64,000 nt of DNA from Bradyrhizobium sp. (GTDB lineage Bacteria; Pseudomonadota; Alphaproteobacteria; Rhizobiales; Xanthobacteraceae), in contig NZ_JACRAW010000079.1 of assembly GCF_016213215.1 (NCBI RefSeq), positions 32,600-96,599 of the forward strand, given 5' to 3'. Positions 54,442-62,782 of the stretch are shown in pieces. Below the pieces are notes generated by a model. That model was not told the origin of the DNA. It saw only the letters and a program-made list of their open reading frames with translations, and did not search any database. Position 1 is the stretch's first letter. Each line of letters opens with the position of its first letter. The translations under genes and the position numbers were made by a program.

Positions 54442-55137
54442 TTGCCCTTCACGACAGAGCAATTCTTCGAGCTGTTCGCCGCCTATAACGTCGCGGTATG
54501 GCCAGCTCAGGTGTTCGCTTACGTGCTGGGCCTGGTCGCGATCTATGGAGCGCTGCGGCCGGCGAAGATCGAGTGGCGATTATCTGCCGCGATCCTCGGC
54601 GTGTTCTGGTGCTGGAATGGCTTTGGATATCAATTCACCTATTTCGCCCGGATCAATCCGGCCGCTTACGCTTTCGCGGCCCTTTTCACTGTTCAGGGCA
54701 TCCTGTTCTTCGGCTGGTCGCTAACGGCGAAGCTGGACGGCGTGGGTTCAGAGAGAGTGCAGTCCATCGGGCGGCTCAGATGGATCGCAAGGACAATCGG
54801 CCTGGTTATCATCGCCTATGCCATGCTCGCTTACCCGATACTCGGCATTCTGGCCGGACACGGTTGGCCGCGCTCGCCGGCATTCGGCATCGCGCCCTGT
54901 CCGACGACGATTTTCACGTTTGGTATTCTGTTGCTGTGGTGGCCGCGCACGCGGTGGTGGCTCATCGTGCTTCCGCTGATCTGGGCGGCTATCGGTTCGA
55001 CCGCTGCCGTGCTGCTTTCGGTTCCGGAGGATTTGGGGCTGCTCGTTTCCGGGATAATCGCTGCTTCGTGGTTCGCCTTCACCCGGAGCAGTTACGCGGC
55101 GGAACATCCGTCCCAGGAATTCCGGTCGGATAGTTAG
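54442..55137 (+). CDS. DUF6064 family membrane protein
   Basis: 231 aa with about six to seven membrane helices. N-terminus PFTTEQFFELFAAYNVAVWPAQ and CWNGFGYQFTYFARINPAAYAF match the DUF6064 family, of unknown function. A TTG at 54442 is taken as start because family members begin at this point (M-PFTxEQF); no ATG exists between the P-ATPase stop and this codon. Close spacing after the P-ATPase suggests co-expression and perhaps a role in membrane or ion homeostasis (inference). Confidence 0.75.
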   Translation: MPFTTEQFFELFAAYNVAVWPAQVFAYVLGLVAIYGALRPAKIEWRLSAAILGVFWCWNGFGYQFTYFARINPAAYAFAALFTVQGILFFGWSLTAKLDGVGSERVQSIGRLRWIARTIGLVIIAYAMLAYPILGILAGHGWPRSPAFGIAPCPTTIFTFGILLLWWPRTRWWLIVLPLIWAAIGSTAAVLLSVPEDLGLLVSGIIAASWFAFTRSSYAAEHPSQEFRSDS

Positions 55138-55152
55138 CTGTCAGCTTGTTTG

Positions 55153-56106
55153 TCATGCGGCTGTGGCAGCGGCGGCGCGCCGCTCCACCTCTGCGCAGAG
55201 TGACAACATTGTCGGCGCGCTAACGCCACTGGCCGCAATCATGTGCCTGCAATCGCGGGCGAGATCGCACATGTCATCGGGCGCGGCGTTGGCGTGGCCG
55301 TCGATGGCCAGCGCGGCAAGGCGCGACGCGAAGAACCGGCGCAGAGCCGGCACAACAAGCGGCCGCGGCAGATACGCCATCACGCGCAGCTTGGCCGGCG
55401 ACGGCGTGACACCGAGCTTGCGCAAGCAGTTCAGTCCCTCCCGCACGCCGCTGATGAGCGCCAAGAGCCGCTTGGTATCTGCCGCAAGCTGCGCCGAGCG
55501 CCCGCCGGCGGTATATAGCGCGCCGCAGATCGCGACGACAAAGAAGGCATGGCTCTTCAGCCAGGCCTCCATGTCGGAAACCAGCGCCGTTGCAAAGCCG
55601 GCTTGCCCAAAGATCTGTGCGATGCTGTTGCAGCGCGCTCGGTCCTGTCCCGCGACGGGACCGAACGTGGTCGGCTGCTGGCGCACAATGACATATCTTA
55701 TGCGCTCGCCGTCATGAACCCCGCCGGCCCCGGGGAAGCCGAACCGCACCCGGTCGGCGCCATAGCGGGCGACCAGATCGGCGACACGCAGCGGACAGTT
55801 GAGGAAGAACAGGATCTCGGTCGCCCCTTCGAGGCGATCAAGCACTGGCAGCAGGGAGGTCAACTGGCGGTCGCGCACGGCAACCAGCGCGAGGTCGAAG
55901 CGCGGGTCGGCCGGCAGCTCCGCCAGCGACGTAACGGCGATCTTGCGGCGTTCGCCCGATAACGCATCCTCCAGAACCAGGCCGTGGGCTTCTAACTCCG
56001 CCCGCCGACGTCCTCTGACAAGCACTGTCACCTCATGACCGGCAAGTGCCAGCCGGCCGCCATAGATCGTGCCGATCACGCCGGCGCCGACAACCAGGAT
56101 CCTCAT
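55153..56106 (-). CDS. Ketopantoate-reductase-family protein (ApbA/PanE-like)
   Basis: 317 aa. N-terminal NAD(P) fold MRILVVGAGVIGTIYGGRLALAGHEVTVLVRG, then a helical C-terminal domain. PanE reduces 2-dehydropantoate for pantothenate synthesis; this sequence is divergent in the C-terminal half, where the usual Lys/Asn/Ser active-site pattern is not obvious, so another 2-keto acid or no catalysis is possible. ATG 56106 is used; the frame opens to 56139. Divergent from a TetR gene with operators between, so probably its target. Confidence 0.75.
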   Translation of the reverse strand: MRILVVGAGVIGTIYGGRLALAGHEVTVLVRGRRRAELEAHGLVLEDALSGERRKIAVTSLAELPADPRFDLALVAVRDRQLTSLLPVLDRLEGATEILFFLNCPLRVADLVARYGADRVRFGFPGAGGVHDGERIRYVIVRQQPTTFGPVAGQDRARCNSIAQIFGQAGFATALVSDMEAWLKSHAFFVVAICGALYTAGGRSAQLAADTKRLLALISGVREGLNCLRKLGVTPSPAKLRVMAYLPRPLVVPALRRFFASRLAALAIDGHANAAPDDMCDLARDCRHMIAASGVSAPTMLSLCAEVERRAAAATAA

Positions 56107-56132
56107 GGGGCCACTCCCGACGATGCTCCACA

Positions 56133-56184
56133 AATGCAATTTCTATTGCGTTTATGGCTTGCCGTAAAGCAGCAAAAATTGCAT
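56133..56184. promoter_or_regulatory. Operator-like palindromes between PanE-like and TetR genes
   Basis: AATGCAAT-TTCT-ATTGCGTT (56133-56152, arms 7/8) and a distant inverted pair ATGCAATTT (56134-56142) / AAATTGCAT (56176-56184). The AT-rich symmetric block fills the 87-bp divergent gap, the normal place for a TetR-family autoregulatory operator. Confidence 0.6.
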
Positions 56185-56193
56185 TAACAGACC

Positions 56194-56814
56194 ATGCCAG
56201 ACACAACGCACGCCCCTGTTCGCCGGCGTCCCGGCGGTCGCAGTGCCCGGATCCGTGCGGCTGTGCTGCGTGCCACCGCAGACGAGCTCTCGGAAGCAGG
56301 CCTTGCTGGCGCATCTGTCGGCCAAATCGCCGCGCGCGCCGGCGTTCATCCAACCTCGATCTACCGGCAGTGGGGAACGCCGGAGGCGCTGGTGCTTGAC
56401 GCCGCGCTCACCGCCGCAGCGTTACACATCCCTGTTCCTGACACCGGCTCGCTGCGCGGCGATCTGACAGCTTTCCTGACAGCTCTCGACCGGCATGTCC
56501 GTTCGCCGCTCGGCCGTGCGCTGCTGGCTCTCTCGGGCGCAAGCGAGCCGGCGGTCGAGGCCGCGCGCGATCGGTTCTGGCGGGAGCGCCTTGGGCTGGC
56601 AAAGACCATCTTCGAACGCGCGAAGCATCGGCGCGAGGCTGCAGCGGATACCGACCCGTCCATGGCGATCGAATTCGCCATCGCGCCGCTCTACCTGCGA
56701 GCCGGCGTAATGCATCGCCCGCTGACCAGGCAGGCCCTGTCTCGTCACGTAGAGACTGTGATCCGCGCCTTTGCTCCGGCAAGAGCGCGAGGCAGGCCGC
56801 GTTCGTCCAGCTGA
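56194..56814 (+). CDS. TetR-family transcriptional regulator
   Basis: 206 aa. N-terminal HTH at about 18-62: RIRAAVLRATADELSEAGLAG, then VGQIAARAGVHPTSIYRQW. A helical ligand domain follows (FLTALDRHVRSPLGRALLALSG). Probably represses itself and the divergent PanE-like gene through the palindromes at 56133-56184. Basic C-terminal tail ARARGRPRSSS. Ligand unknown. Confidence 0.9.
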   Translation: MPDTTHAPVRRRPGGRSARIRAAVLRATADELSEAGLAGASVGQIAARAGVHPTSIYRQWGTPEALVLDAALTAAALHIPVPDTGSLRGDLTAFLTALDRHVRSPLGRALLALSGASEPAVEAARDRFWRERLGLAKTIFERAKHRREAAADTDPSMAIEFAIAPLYLRAGVMHRPLTRQALSRHVETVIRAFAPARARGRPRSSS

Positions 56815-56824
56815 ACGAAACGAG

Positions 56825-57616
56825 CTAGGCGGCCTGTCCGCTGCGGTAGATCGCAAGATCGCGCGAGCCCATGAAGATGGCGCGCGGCTTCAGCCCGTAG
56901 AAGCGGCGGATCGAATGGCTGAAATGGGTCGAATCGGGATAGCCGATATCCTGCGCCAGATGCGCAAGATTGAGGTCCTGATTGGCGAAGTGCAAGAGAT
57001 GCCGCGCACGCTTCCAGGCGCGGAAGGAGCGGAAGGAAATCCCGGTCTCCTCCTTGAACAGATGCAGGAAGCGCGATGCCGACAGCCCGGCATCTGCCGC
57101 GCAGCTGTCCGCCGTCACCGGCTCACCGGAGAAACGGCCGATCTTTTCGATGGCGCGCACAACACGCGGGTCGAGCACGCGACGCGGCAGCGGCTCGCCG
57201 AAGCACAGGGTGTCGAAGTCGGCGGTGGTGATGCCGCCGGGACACCCGCTGCGCCTGAATTCCTCGTAGACCGAGCGAATGCGGTGCACGAAGGACTCGC
57301 GTTGCGGTCCTGTCATCCGCCCGACCAGATGCTCGCCCGCACCGGCGCGAATGCTCTCCGGCTCGACAAGGACGGACAGCACCGAGCGGTATTCGCTCAT
57401 GATGGTGTGCCTCAGGTTCGGCGGGACGATCGCCAGCTCGCAACGGACCTCCTGGCCGCCGGCGGTGGTGAGCCGCAGACCTTCCCTGATCGCCACATAG
57501 ATGTGGACCGCGCCCGAGCAGCGTTCGCGCGGCCGGCCGAGCAGCCCCGCGTAGAACACGCGCTCAGGGGTAATCAGCATCAGATGGCCGGATTCACGGC
57601 CCTTGTCGTCTTCCAT
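56825..57616 (-). CDS. AraC-family transcriptional regulator
   Basis: 263 aa. N-terminal cupin-like sensory part (residues about 15-130, with VEPESIRAG) and C-terminal double HTH at about 165-260: SASRFLHLFKEETGISFRSFRAWKRARHLLHFANQDLNLAHLAQDIGYPDSTHFSHSI region, ending in the family signature FYGLKPRAIF. ATG 57616 (MEDDKGRESG) is chosen over the longer frame to 57682. Convergent with the TetR gene. It may regulate the downstream-coded GST/acyl-CoA dehydrogenase cluster (inference). Confidence 0.88.
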   Translation of the reverse strand: MEDDKGRESGHLMLITPERVFYAGLLGRPRERCSGAVHIYVAIREGLRLTTAGGQEVRCELAIVPPNLRHTIMSEYRSVLSVLVEPESIRAGAGEHLVGRMTGPQRESFVHRIRSVYEEFRRSGCPGGITTADFDTLCFGEPLPRRVLDPRVVRAIEKIGRFSGEPVTADSCAADAGLSASRFLHLFKEETGISFRSFRAWKRARHLLHFANQDLNLAHLAQDIGYPDSTHFSHSIRRFYGLKPRAIFMGSRDLAIYRSGQAA

Positions 57617-57725
57617 GGTCGGTCCTCCTCGCGCGGCTCTTTCGGCCGCTGCGGTTTGGTCTACCATAGCGCAAAAACACAACGGAACTCCAACAACTTC
57701 GGAGCACCTGACGTGCGGTTTGCGG

Positions 57726-58385
57726 TCACGTCCGCATCACGCGGGGCGTAACGCTCTGCTCAACCCCGGCGCGGCGTTCCGCGGCAACCGCACGCTGGAA
57801 TCCGTCGCGCTGCTGCAGGCGCGCCCAATAAGCGGCCACATTCGGCCCGAAATCCTTGGACAGTCCCAGATTCTCGGCGAGCCGCAACGCAAAGCCGATG
57901 ACGATGTCCGCGGCCGTAAATCGGCCGGCGCACAGGGTTTCGCGATTGGCCGAGGCGGTTTCCACCGCGCGCAGCCGGCCCAGGAACCATTTTGCATAAT
58001 CGTCGACTACCTGCGGGACACGCCGCTGCTCCGGCTCGAGCTGGCTGTAACGGAGCACCAGCGTTTGCGGGAACGTCAACGTGGCGTCGCTGAAATACAT
58101 CCAGTTCAGGAACGCGCCATAGTCCGATTCGTCGACGCCGACCATCAGCGGGGTCGGGCCGTATTTGGCGCCGAGATAGTGGCAGATGCCGGACGATTCC
58201 GTCATCTTTGTCTCGCCATCGATCATGAACGGGATGGTGCCGAGCGGATTGATCGCAAGGTATTCCTTGGCAAAGACTCGCGGCGGGAACGGCAGCATCT
58301 TCAGCTCGTAGGGCAGCCCCATCTCCTCCAGCATCCAGAGCGGGCGGAACGAGCGCGCGGAATCGCAATGGTAAAGCGTGATCAT
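57726..58385 (-). CDS. Glutathione S-transferase
   Basis: 219 aa, GST fold. Thioredoxin-like N-terminal domain MITLYHCDSARSFRPLWMLEEMGLPYELKMLPF, with Ser in place of Tyr at the usual catalytic position, the GSH-binding cis-Pro IPFMIDGETKMTESSGICHYL, and a helical C-terminal domain. It overlaps the acyl-CoA dehydrogenase gene stop by 4 nt (ATGA), so the two are translated together. In catabolic loci such proteins isomerise or remove halogen from unsaturated intermediates; detoxification is the alternative. Confidence 0.88.
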   Translation of the reverse strand: MITLYHCDSARSFRPLWMLEEMGLPYELKMLPFPPRVFAKEYLAINPLGTIPFMIDGETKMTESSGICHYLGAKYGPTPLMVGVDESDYGAFLNWMYFSDATLTFPQTLVLRYSQLEPEQRRVPQVVDDYAKWFLGRLRAVETASANRETLCAGRFTAADIVIGFALRLAENLGLSKDFGPNVAAYWARLQQRDGFQRAVAAERRAGVEQSVTPRVMRT

Positions 58386-59563
58386 GCTCGGTTCCTATTC
58401 TCGCCGCTGCCGGGCAGCGTGCCCATCATCTTGCATAGCACCATGAGCATCACCTCGTCGGCGCCGCCGCCGATCGAGGTCAGGCGGCTGTCGCGATAGG
58501 CGCGACTGACCGGCGTCTCGTTGGTGAAGCCCATGCCGCCCCAATATTGCAGGCAGGCGTCGGTCAGTTCGCGCCCGAGCCGGCCCGCCTTCAGCTTGGC
58601 CATGGTCGCAAGCCGCGTCACGTCCTCGCCGGCGACCAGCGCTTCGGCCGCGCGATAGATCAGGGAACGCAGCAGCTCGACCTCGGTCTGCAGCTCCGCG
58701 AGCCTGAAGTGAACGACCTGGTTGTCGAGGATGCTGGCGCCGAAAGCCTTGCGGTTGCGGGTGTAGGCGATCGTCTCATTGATGATGTATTCGTGGGATT
58801 TCAGGCACGCGGCCGCGCCCCACAGCCGCTCTTCCTGGAACTGGATCATCTGGTAGGTAAAGCCCTTGCCCTCCTCGCCGATCCGGTTGCGCTTGGGCAC
58901 CCGCACATTGTCGAAGAAGATCTGCGCCGTATCGGATGAGCGCATGCCCATCTTGTCGAGCTTGCGCGCCACCGTGACGCCCTTGCTCTTAATCGGCACG
59001 CAGATCAGCGACTTGTTGCGGTGGATCTGACCCTCGCTGGTGTTGACGAGCAGGCAGATCCAGTCGGCCTGGGTGCCGTTGGTGATCCACAACTTGCCCC
59101 CATTGATGACGTAGTCGTCGCCGTCGGAGCGGGCGTTGGTCTTGATGGAAGCGACATCCGAACCCGCACCCGGCTCGGAAACGCCGATGCAGGCGACATA
59201 GTCGCCCGCGATCGACGGCGCCAGGAATTCGCGCCGCACTTCGTCCGAGCCGAACCGCGCCAGCGCGGGCGTCGCCATGTCGGTCTGCACCCCGATCGCC
59301 ATCGGCACGCCGCCGCATTTGATCGCGCCGAGTTCCTCCGCCATCATCAGGGCGTAGCTGTAGTCGAGGCCCGCGCCGCCGAATTCGGCCGGCTTGTTGA
59401 GGCCGAGGAAGCCGAGCTGGCCCATCTTCTTGAACAGCTCGTGCGCGGGGAATATCTCGGCCTTCTCCCATTCGTCGACGAAGGGATTGATCTCGTTGGC
59501 GATGAATTTTTGGAGGGTGCGGCGGATTTCGTCGTGATCGGCGGTGAAGAGCATTTTTGTCAT
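58382..59563 (-). CDS. Acyl-CoA dehydrogenase (IVD/LCAD-type active site)
   Basis: 393 aa. FAD/substrate motifs IGVSEPGAGSDVASIKTNARSD, GGKLWITNGTQADW, TRNRKAFGASILDNQ, and a GGMGFTNETPVSRAYRDSR segment. The MCAD catalytic position reads SIGGGADEVM, without YEGT, while MIQFQEERLWGAA carries a Glu in the helix used as base by isovaleryl- and long-chain enzymes. This supports branched or long substrates. ATG 59563 is chosen among several near starts. Operon with the GST gene; 124 bp from the next dehydrogenase, separated by a repeat. Confidence 0.9.
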   Translation of the reverse strand: MTKMLFTADHDEIRRTLQKFIANEINPFVDEWEKAEIFPAHELFKKMGQLGFLGLNKPAEFGGAGLDYSYALMMAEELGAIKCGGVPMAIGVQTDMATPALARFGSDEVRREFLAPSIAGDYVACIGVSEPGAGSDVASIKTNARSDGDDYVINGGKLWITNGTQADWICLLVNTSEGQIHRNKSLICVPIKSKGVTVARKLDKMGMRSSDTAQIFFDNVRVPKRNRIGEEGKGFTYQMIQFQEERLWGAAACLKSHEYIINETIAYTRNRKAFGASILDNQVVHFRLAELQTEVELLRSLIYRAAEALVAGEDVTRLATMAKLKAGRLGRELTDACLQYWGGMGFTNETPVSRAYRDSRLTSIGGGADEVMLMVLCKMMGTLPGSGENRNRA

Positions 59564-59588
59564 TCCGTTCAGCACAATTGTTTAAGCA

Positions 59589-59677
59589 CGTCTTGGCCGG
59601 GCTTGTCCCGGCCATCCACGTCCTTGCTCATTTCAGCAATCAAGACGTGGATGCCCGGGACAAGCCCGGGCATGACG
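59589..59677. repeat. Palindromic repeat family A, between dehydrogenase genes
   Basis: GGCCGGGC-TTGTC-CCGGCC hairpin at left and CCCGGG-ACAAG-CCCGGGCATGACG at right, with CATCCACGTC/GACGTGGATG pairing across. Lies between two same-strand acyl-CoA dehydrogenase genes. Confidence 0.75.
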
Positions 59678-59687
59678 AAGGGATCGG

Positions 59688-60824
59688 TCACAACCCCATC
59701 TGGCGGCTGGCGAGATCCTTCATGATCTCCTCGGTGCCGCCGCCGATCGCGTTGACCTTGACCTCGCGGTAGATGCGCTCGACCTTGATGCCGCGCATGA
59801 AGCCCGCGCCGCCGAAGATCTGCACCGCCTCGGAGGCGCAAAACGCCATGGTCTGCGTCGCCTGATTCTTCATCATGCAGATTTCCGCAACCGGGTTTTC
59901 GCCCTGTTCGAGCCGCCACGCCAACATCTCCAGCATCGCCTGCGTCGCGGCGACCCTCTGGGTCATGTCCACGATCTTGTGCCTGATCACCTGGTGCTGC
60001 GAGATCGGCTTGCCGAACGTCTTGCGTTCCTTGGCATAGGCAATTGCTTCCTCGACGCAGACGCGGGCGAACGCGGTGCAGCCCGCCGCCATGCCCATGC
60101 GCTCGCTGTTGAAATTACGCATGATGATCTTGAAGCCGGCACCCTCCTCGCCGATCAGGTTCCCGGCCGGGACACGACAATCATCAAAGTGCAGGGTTGC
60201 GGTGTCGGACGCCCACCAGCCCATCTTCTTGAGCTTGGTTCGCGACAGGCCGGGCGTACCGCCTTCGATCAGGAGCAGGCTGACGCCGCCGGGGCCCTCG
60301 CCGCCAGTGCGAACGGCAACGGTCAGATAATCCGCTCGAACACCAGACGTAATGAAGGTCTTTTCGCCGCTGACGACATAGTGATCGCCGTCGCGGCGCG
60401 CCTTGGTGCGCAGATTTGCAACATCCGACCCGCCGCTCGGCTCGGTGATCGCGAGCGCGGAAATCTTCTTGCCCGACAGCACCTCGGGCAGCACCCGCGC
60501 CTTGACCTCCGGGCGCGCGGCAAGCGCGATCGGCGGCGAGCCGATGGTATGGCTCATCAGGCTTGAGCTGACGCCGCCGGCGCCGGCCCGCGCCAGCTCC
60601 TGCGAGGCGACGATCTTCATGAACTGGTCGGCAGGAACCCCGCCATACTCCTCCGGATAGCCCAGGCCGAGAAGGCCGATATTGGCGGCCTTGCGGTACA
60701 GCTCGCGCGGAAATTCGCCAGCCTCGTCCCATTCATGGGCGTAAGGCTCGATCTCCTTTTCCACGAAGCGGCGCATCACCTCACGGAAGGCTTCATGCTC
60801 GGCAGTATAGAAAGGGCTCTTCAT
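59688..60824 (-). CDS. Acyl-CoA dehydrogenase (IVD/LCAD-type active site)
   Basis: 378 aa. MKSPFYTAEHEAFREVMRRFVEKE opening, ALAITEPSGGSDVANLRTKARRD, SGEKTFITSG, KERKTFGKPISQHQVIRHK, QIFGGAGFMRGIKVERIYREV. The MCAD-type base is missing (AIGGGTEEIM), while RNFNSERMGMAAG has a Glu in the alternate helix, as in isovaleryl-CoA dehydrogenase. ATG 60824 matches the family start. Upstream member of a minus-strand group with the dehydrogenase and GST genes. Confidence 0.9.
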   Translation of the reverse strand: MKSPFYTAEHEAFREVMRRFVEKEIEPYAHEWDEAGEFPRELYRKAANIGLLGLGYPEEYGGVPADQFMKIVASQELARAGAGGVSSSLMSHTIGSPPIALAARPEVKARVLPEVLSGKKISALAITEPSGGSDVANLRTKARRDGDHYVVSGEKTFITSGVRADYLTVAVRTGGEGPGGVSLLLIEGGTPGLSRTKLKKMGWWASDTATLHFDDCRVPAGNLIGEEGAGFKIIMRNFNSERMGMAAGCTAFARVCVEEAIAYAKERKTFGKPISQHQVIRHKIVDMTQRVAATQAMLEMLAWRLEQGENPVAEICMMKNQATQTMAFCASEAVQIFGGAGFMRGIKVERIYREVKVNAIGGGTEEIMKDLASRQMGL

Positions 60825-61168
60825 GACATGGCTTCCGCGCATCCCCGCAAATCGCGAACCAAAATGGCGCTCCCGCACGAGCTACACTTGCGTCTAGTGG
60901 CTGGCATTGGCGGCGGTTCAATTTTCACATGAGCGGATCGCTGCGACTCCGAAAGAACTATTCGCATCAATGCGCCAAAAAGTCTCCTCTTCGCAACCCG
61001 ATACTGTTCCAGCCACTTGACGCAAGACAGCTTGCGCCGCGATGGCCCCACTCGCACAAGCGTATACCATGCTCAAGAGTCCGGCTGGCGCACAGGATCG
61101 GGTGTGGGCATGGTGCGCGCCAATCAATGGAACAAGCGGCGCAAGACCGCCCACATCCGGAGGAAACT
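60825..61168. other. Divergent gap before the third acyl-CoA synthetase
   Basis: 344 bp. A frame is open from 60929 into the synthetase, but lacks family features before the GTG at 61169. No palindrome, RNA gene or clear promoter seen. Confidence 0.5.
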
Positions 61169-62722
61169 GTGCAGGTCCGTTACTACGACTGGATCGCTCA
61201 TTACGGCCGCCGTACGCCCGGCAAGACGGCCGTCGTCGATCTCGCCAGCGAGCGCCGCTTCACCTATTCCCAGCTCGATTCCCGCGTTTCGCGTCTCGCC
61301 AGACACCTGCGCGACCGTCTCAACGTTTCCCGCGGCGACCGCGTTGCAGTGCTGGCGCAGAACACCACCGATACGCTGGAGGTGCAGTTCGCCTGCGGAC
61401 GGCTGGGCGCGATCTTCCTGCCGCTGAACACCCGCCTGACCGTCCCCGAATTACAGTTCATCGTCGGCGATTCGTCGCCGAGGGTTTTGATCCACGACGA
61501 CGAGCTTGCCGAGACGGCGCTGGCGGTCGCGAAACTCTGTGGCGTCGCTTCCACGCTTCTGCTCGGACCAACCGGTTCCTACGAGGCCGGCATTGCGGCC
61601 GCGAAGCCGCTCGACGGGGTGGAAGAGGTCACGCTCGATGACGTCTCGACCATCATGTACACGTCGGGCACCACCGGCCAGCCCAAGGGTGCCACCATCA
61701 CCCACGGCATGACGTTCTGGAATTGCATCAATCTCGGCGGGCCGGCCTGCATTTCCCCGTCCTCGGTGCTGCTCACGGTTCTGCCGCTGTTCCACACCGG
61801 CGGACTCAACTGCTACACCAATCCGGTGCTCCATGCCGGCGGCACCGTCATGATCATGCGCACCTTCGATCCGGGCCAGGCGCTGCAACTGATCGGCGAT
61901 CCCGCTCGGGGCATCAACGTCTTCTTCGGCGTGCCGGCGATCTACCAGTTCATGGCGCAGCACCCCTTGTTCGAGAGCGTCGATCTCAGTCGGCTGATCA
62001 TCGGCGGCGTCGGCGGCGCGCCGATGCCGGTGCCGCTGCTCAAGACGTGGGAAGCTCGCGGCGTTGCCCTGCAGCAGGGCTACGGCATGACCGAGACCAG
62101 TCCCGCGGTGCTCGTGCTCGATCGCGAGGATGCCGCCCGCAAGGCGGGCTCCGCGGGAAAGCCGGTGCTGCACACCGAAGTACGCGTGGTGCGGCCTGAC
62201 GGCACGGACGCTGCGGTCGGCGAACTCGGCGAGCTGTGGGTCAAGGGCCCGAACGTCACCCCCGGTTACTGGAACCGGCCCGAAGCCAACAAGACGTCCT
62301 TCACCGAGGGCTGGCTGCACACCGGCGATGCCACGCGCGTCGATGAGGAAGGCTTCTACTACATCGTCGACCGCTGGAAGGACATGTACATCTCCGGCGG
62401 CGAGAACGTTTACCCCGCCGAGGTCGAGAGCGTCCTGCACCAATTGCCCGCGATCTTGGAAGCCGCCGTAATCGGCATCCCGGATCCGCAATGGGGCGAA
62501 GTGGGCCTCGCCATCGTGGCGGTCAAGCCCGGCCAGACCGTCACGGAAGCCGAAATGTTCGCCCATTGCAGCGCAAATCTCGCCCGCTTCAAATGCCCGC
62601 GCCAGATCCGCTTCGTCGACGCGCTGCCGCGCAACGCCACCGGCAAGATTCACAAGCCGACCTTGCGCCAGGGTTTCTCGGTCGCCTCCGAAGTCGACAA
62701 AGCCAGCGCCGCCAAGGCCTGA
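61169..62722 (+). CDS. Acyl-CoA synthetase (AMP-forming)
   Basis: 517 aa. A3 IMYTSGTTGQPKGATI, QQGYGMTETSPAVL, A7/A8 WLHTGDATRVDEEGFYYIVDRWKDMYISGGENVYPAEVES, and A10 LPRNATGKIHKPTLR with the catalytic Lys. GTG 61169 is chosen because CCGGAGGAAAC precedes it at good spacing and family members begin about VQVRYYDWIAHYG; the 80 codons upstream look like non-coding sequence. Followed by a LivJ-type binding protein gene 60 bp later on the same strand, suggesting uptake plus activation of one compound. Confidence 0.92.
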   Translation: MQVRYYDWIAHYGRRTPGKTAVVDLASERRFTYSQLDSRVSRLARHLRDRLNVSRGDRVAVLAQNTTDTLEVQFACGRLGAIFLPLNTRLTVPELQFIVGDSSPRVLIHDDELAETALAVAKLCGVASTLLLGPTGSYEAGIAAAKPLDGVEEVTLDDVSTIMYTSGTTGQPKGATITHGMTFWNCINLGGPACISPSSVLLTVLPLFHTGGLNCYTNPVLHAGGTVMIMRTFDPGQALQLIGDPARGINVFFGVPAIYQFMAQHPLFESVDLSRLIIGGVGGAPMPVPLLKTWEARGVALQQGYGMTETSPAVLVLDREDAARKAGSAGKPVLHTEVRVVRPDGTDAAVGELGELWVKGPNVTPGYWNRPEANKTSFTEGWLHTGDATRVDEEGFYYIVDRWKDMYISGGENVYPAEVESVLHQLPAILEAAVIGIPDPQWGEVGLAIVAVKPGQTVTEAEMFAHCSANLARFKCPRQIRFVDALPRNATGKIHKPTLRQGFSVASEVDKASAAKA

Positions 62723-62782
62723 CCGCGCGGTACGCGCGCCTCTCCTCCATCCATCCTCCAACCAGAAGACGAAGGAATGCCT

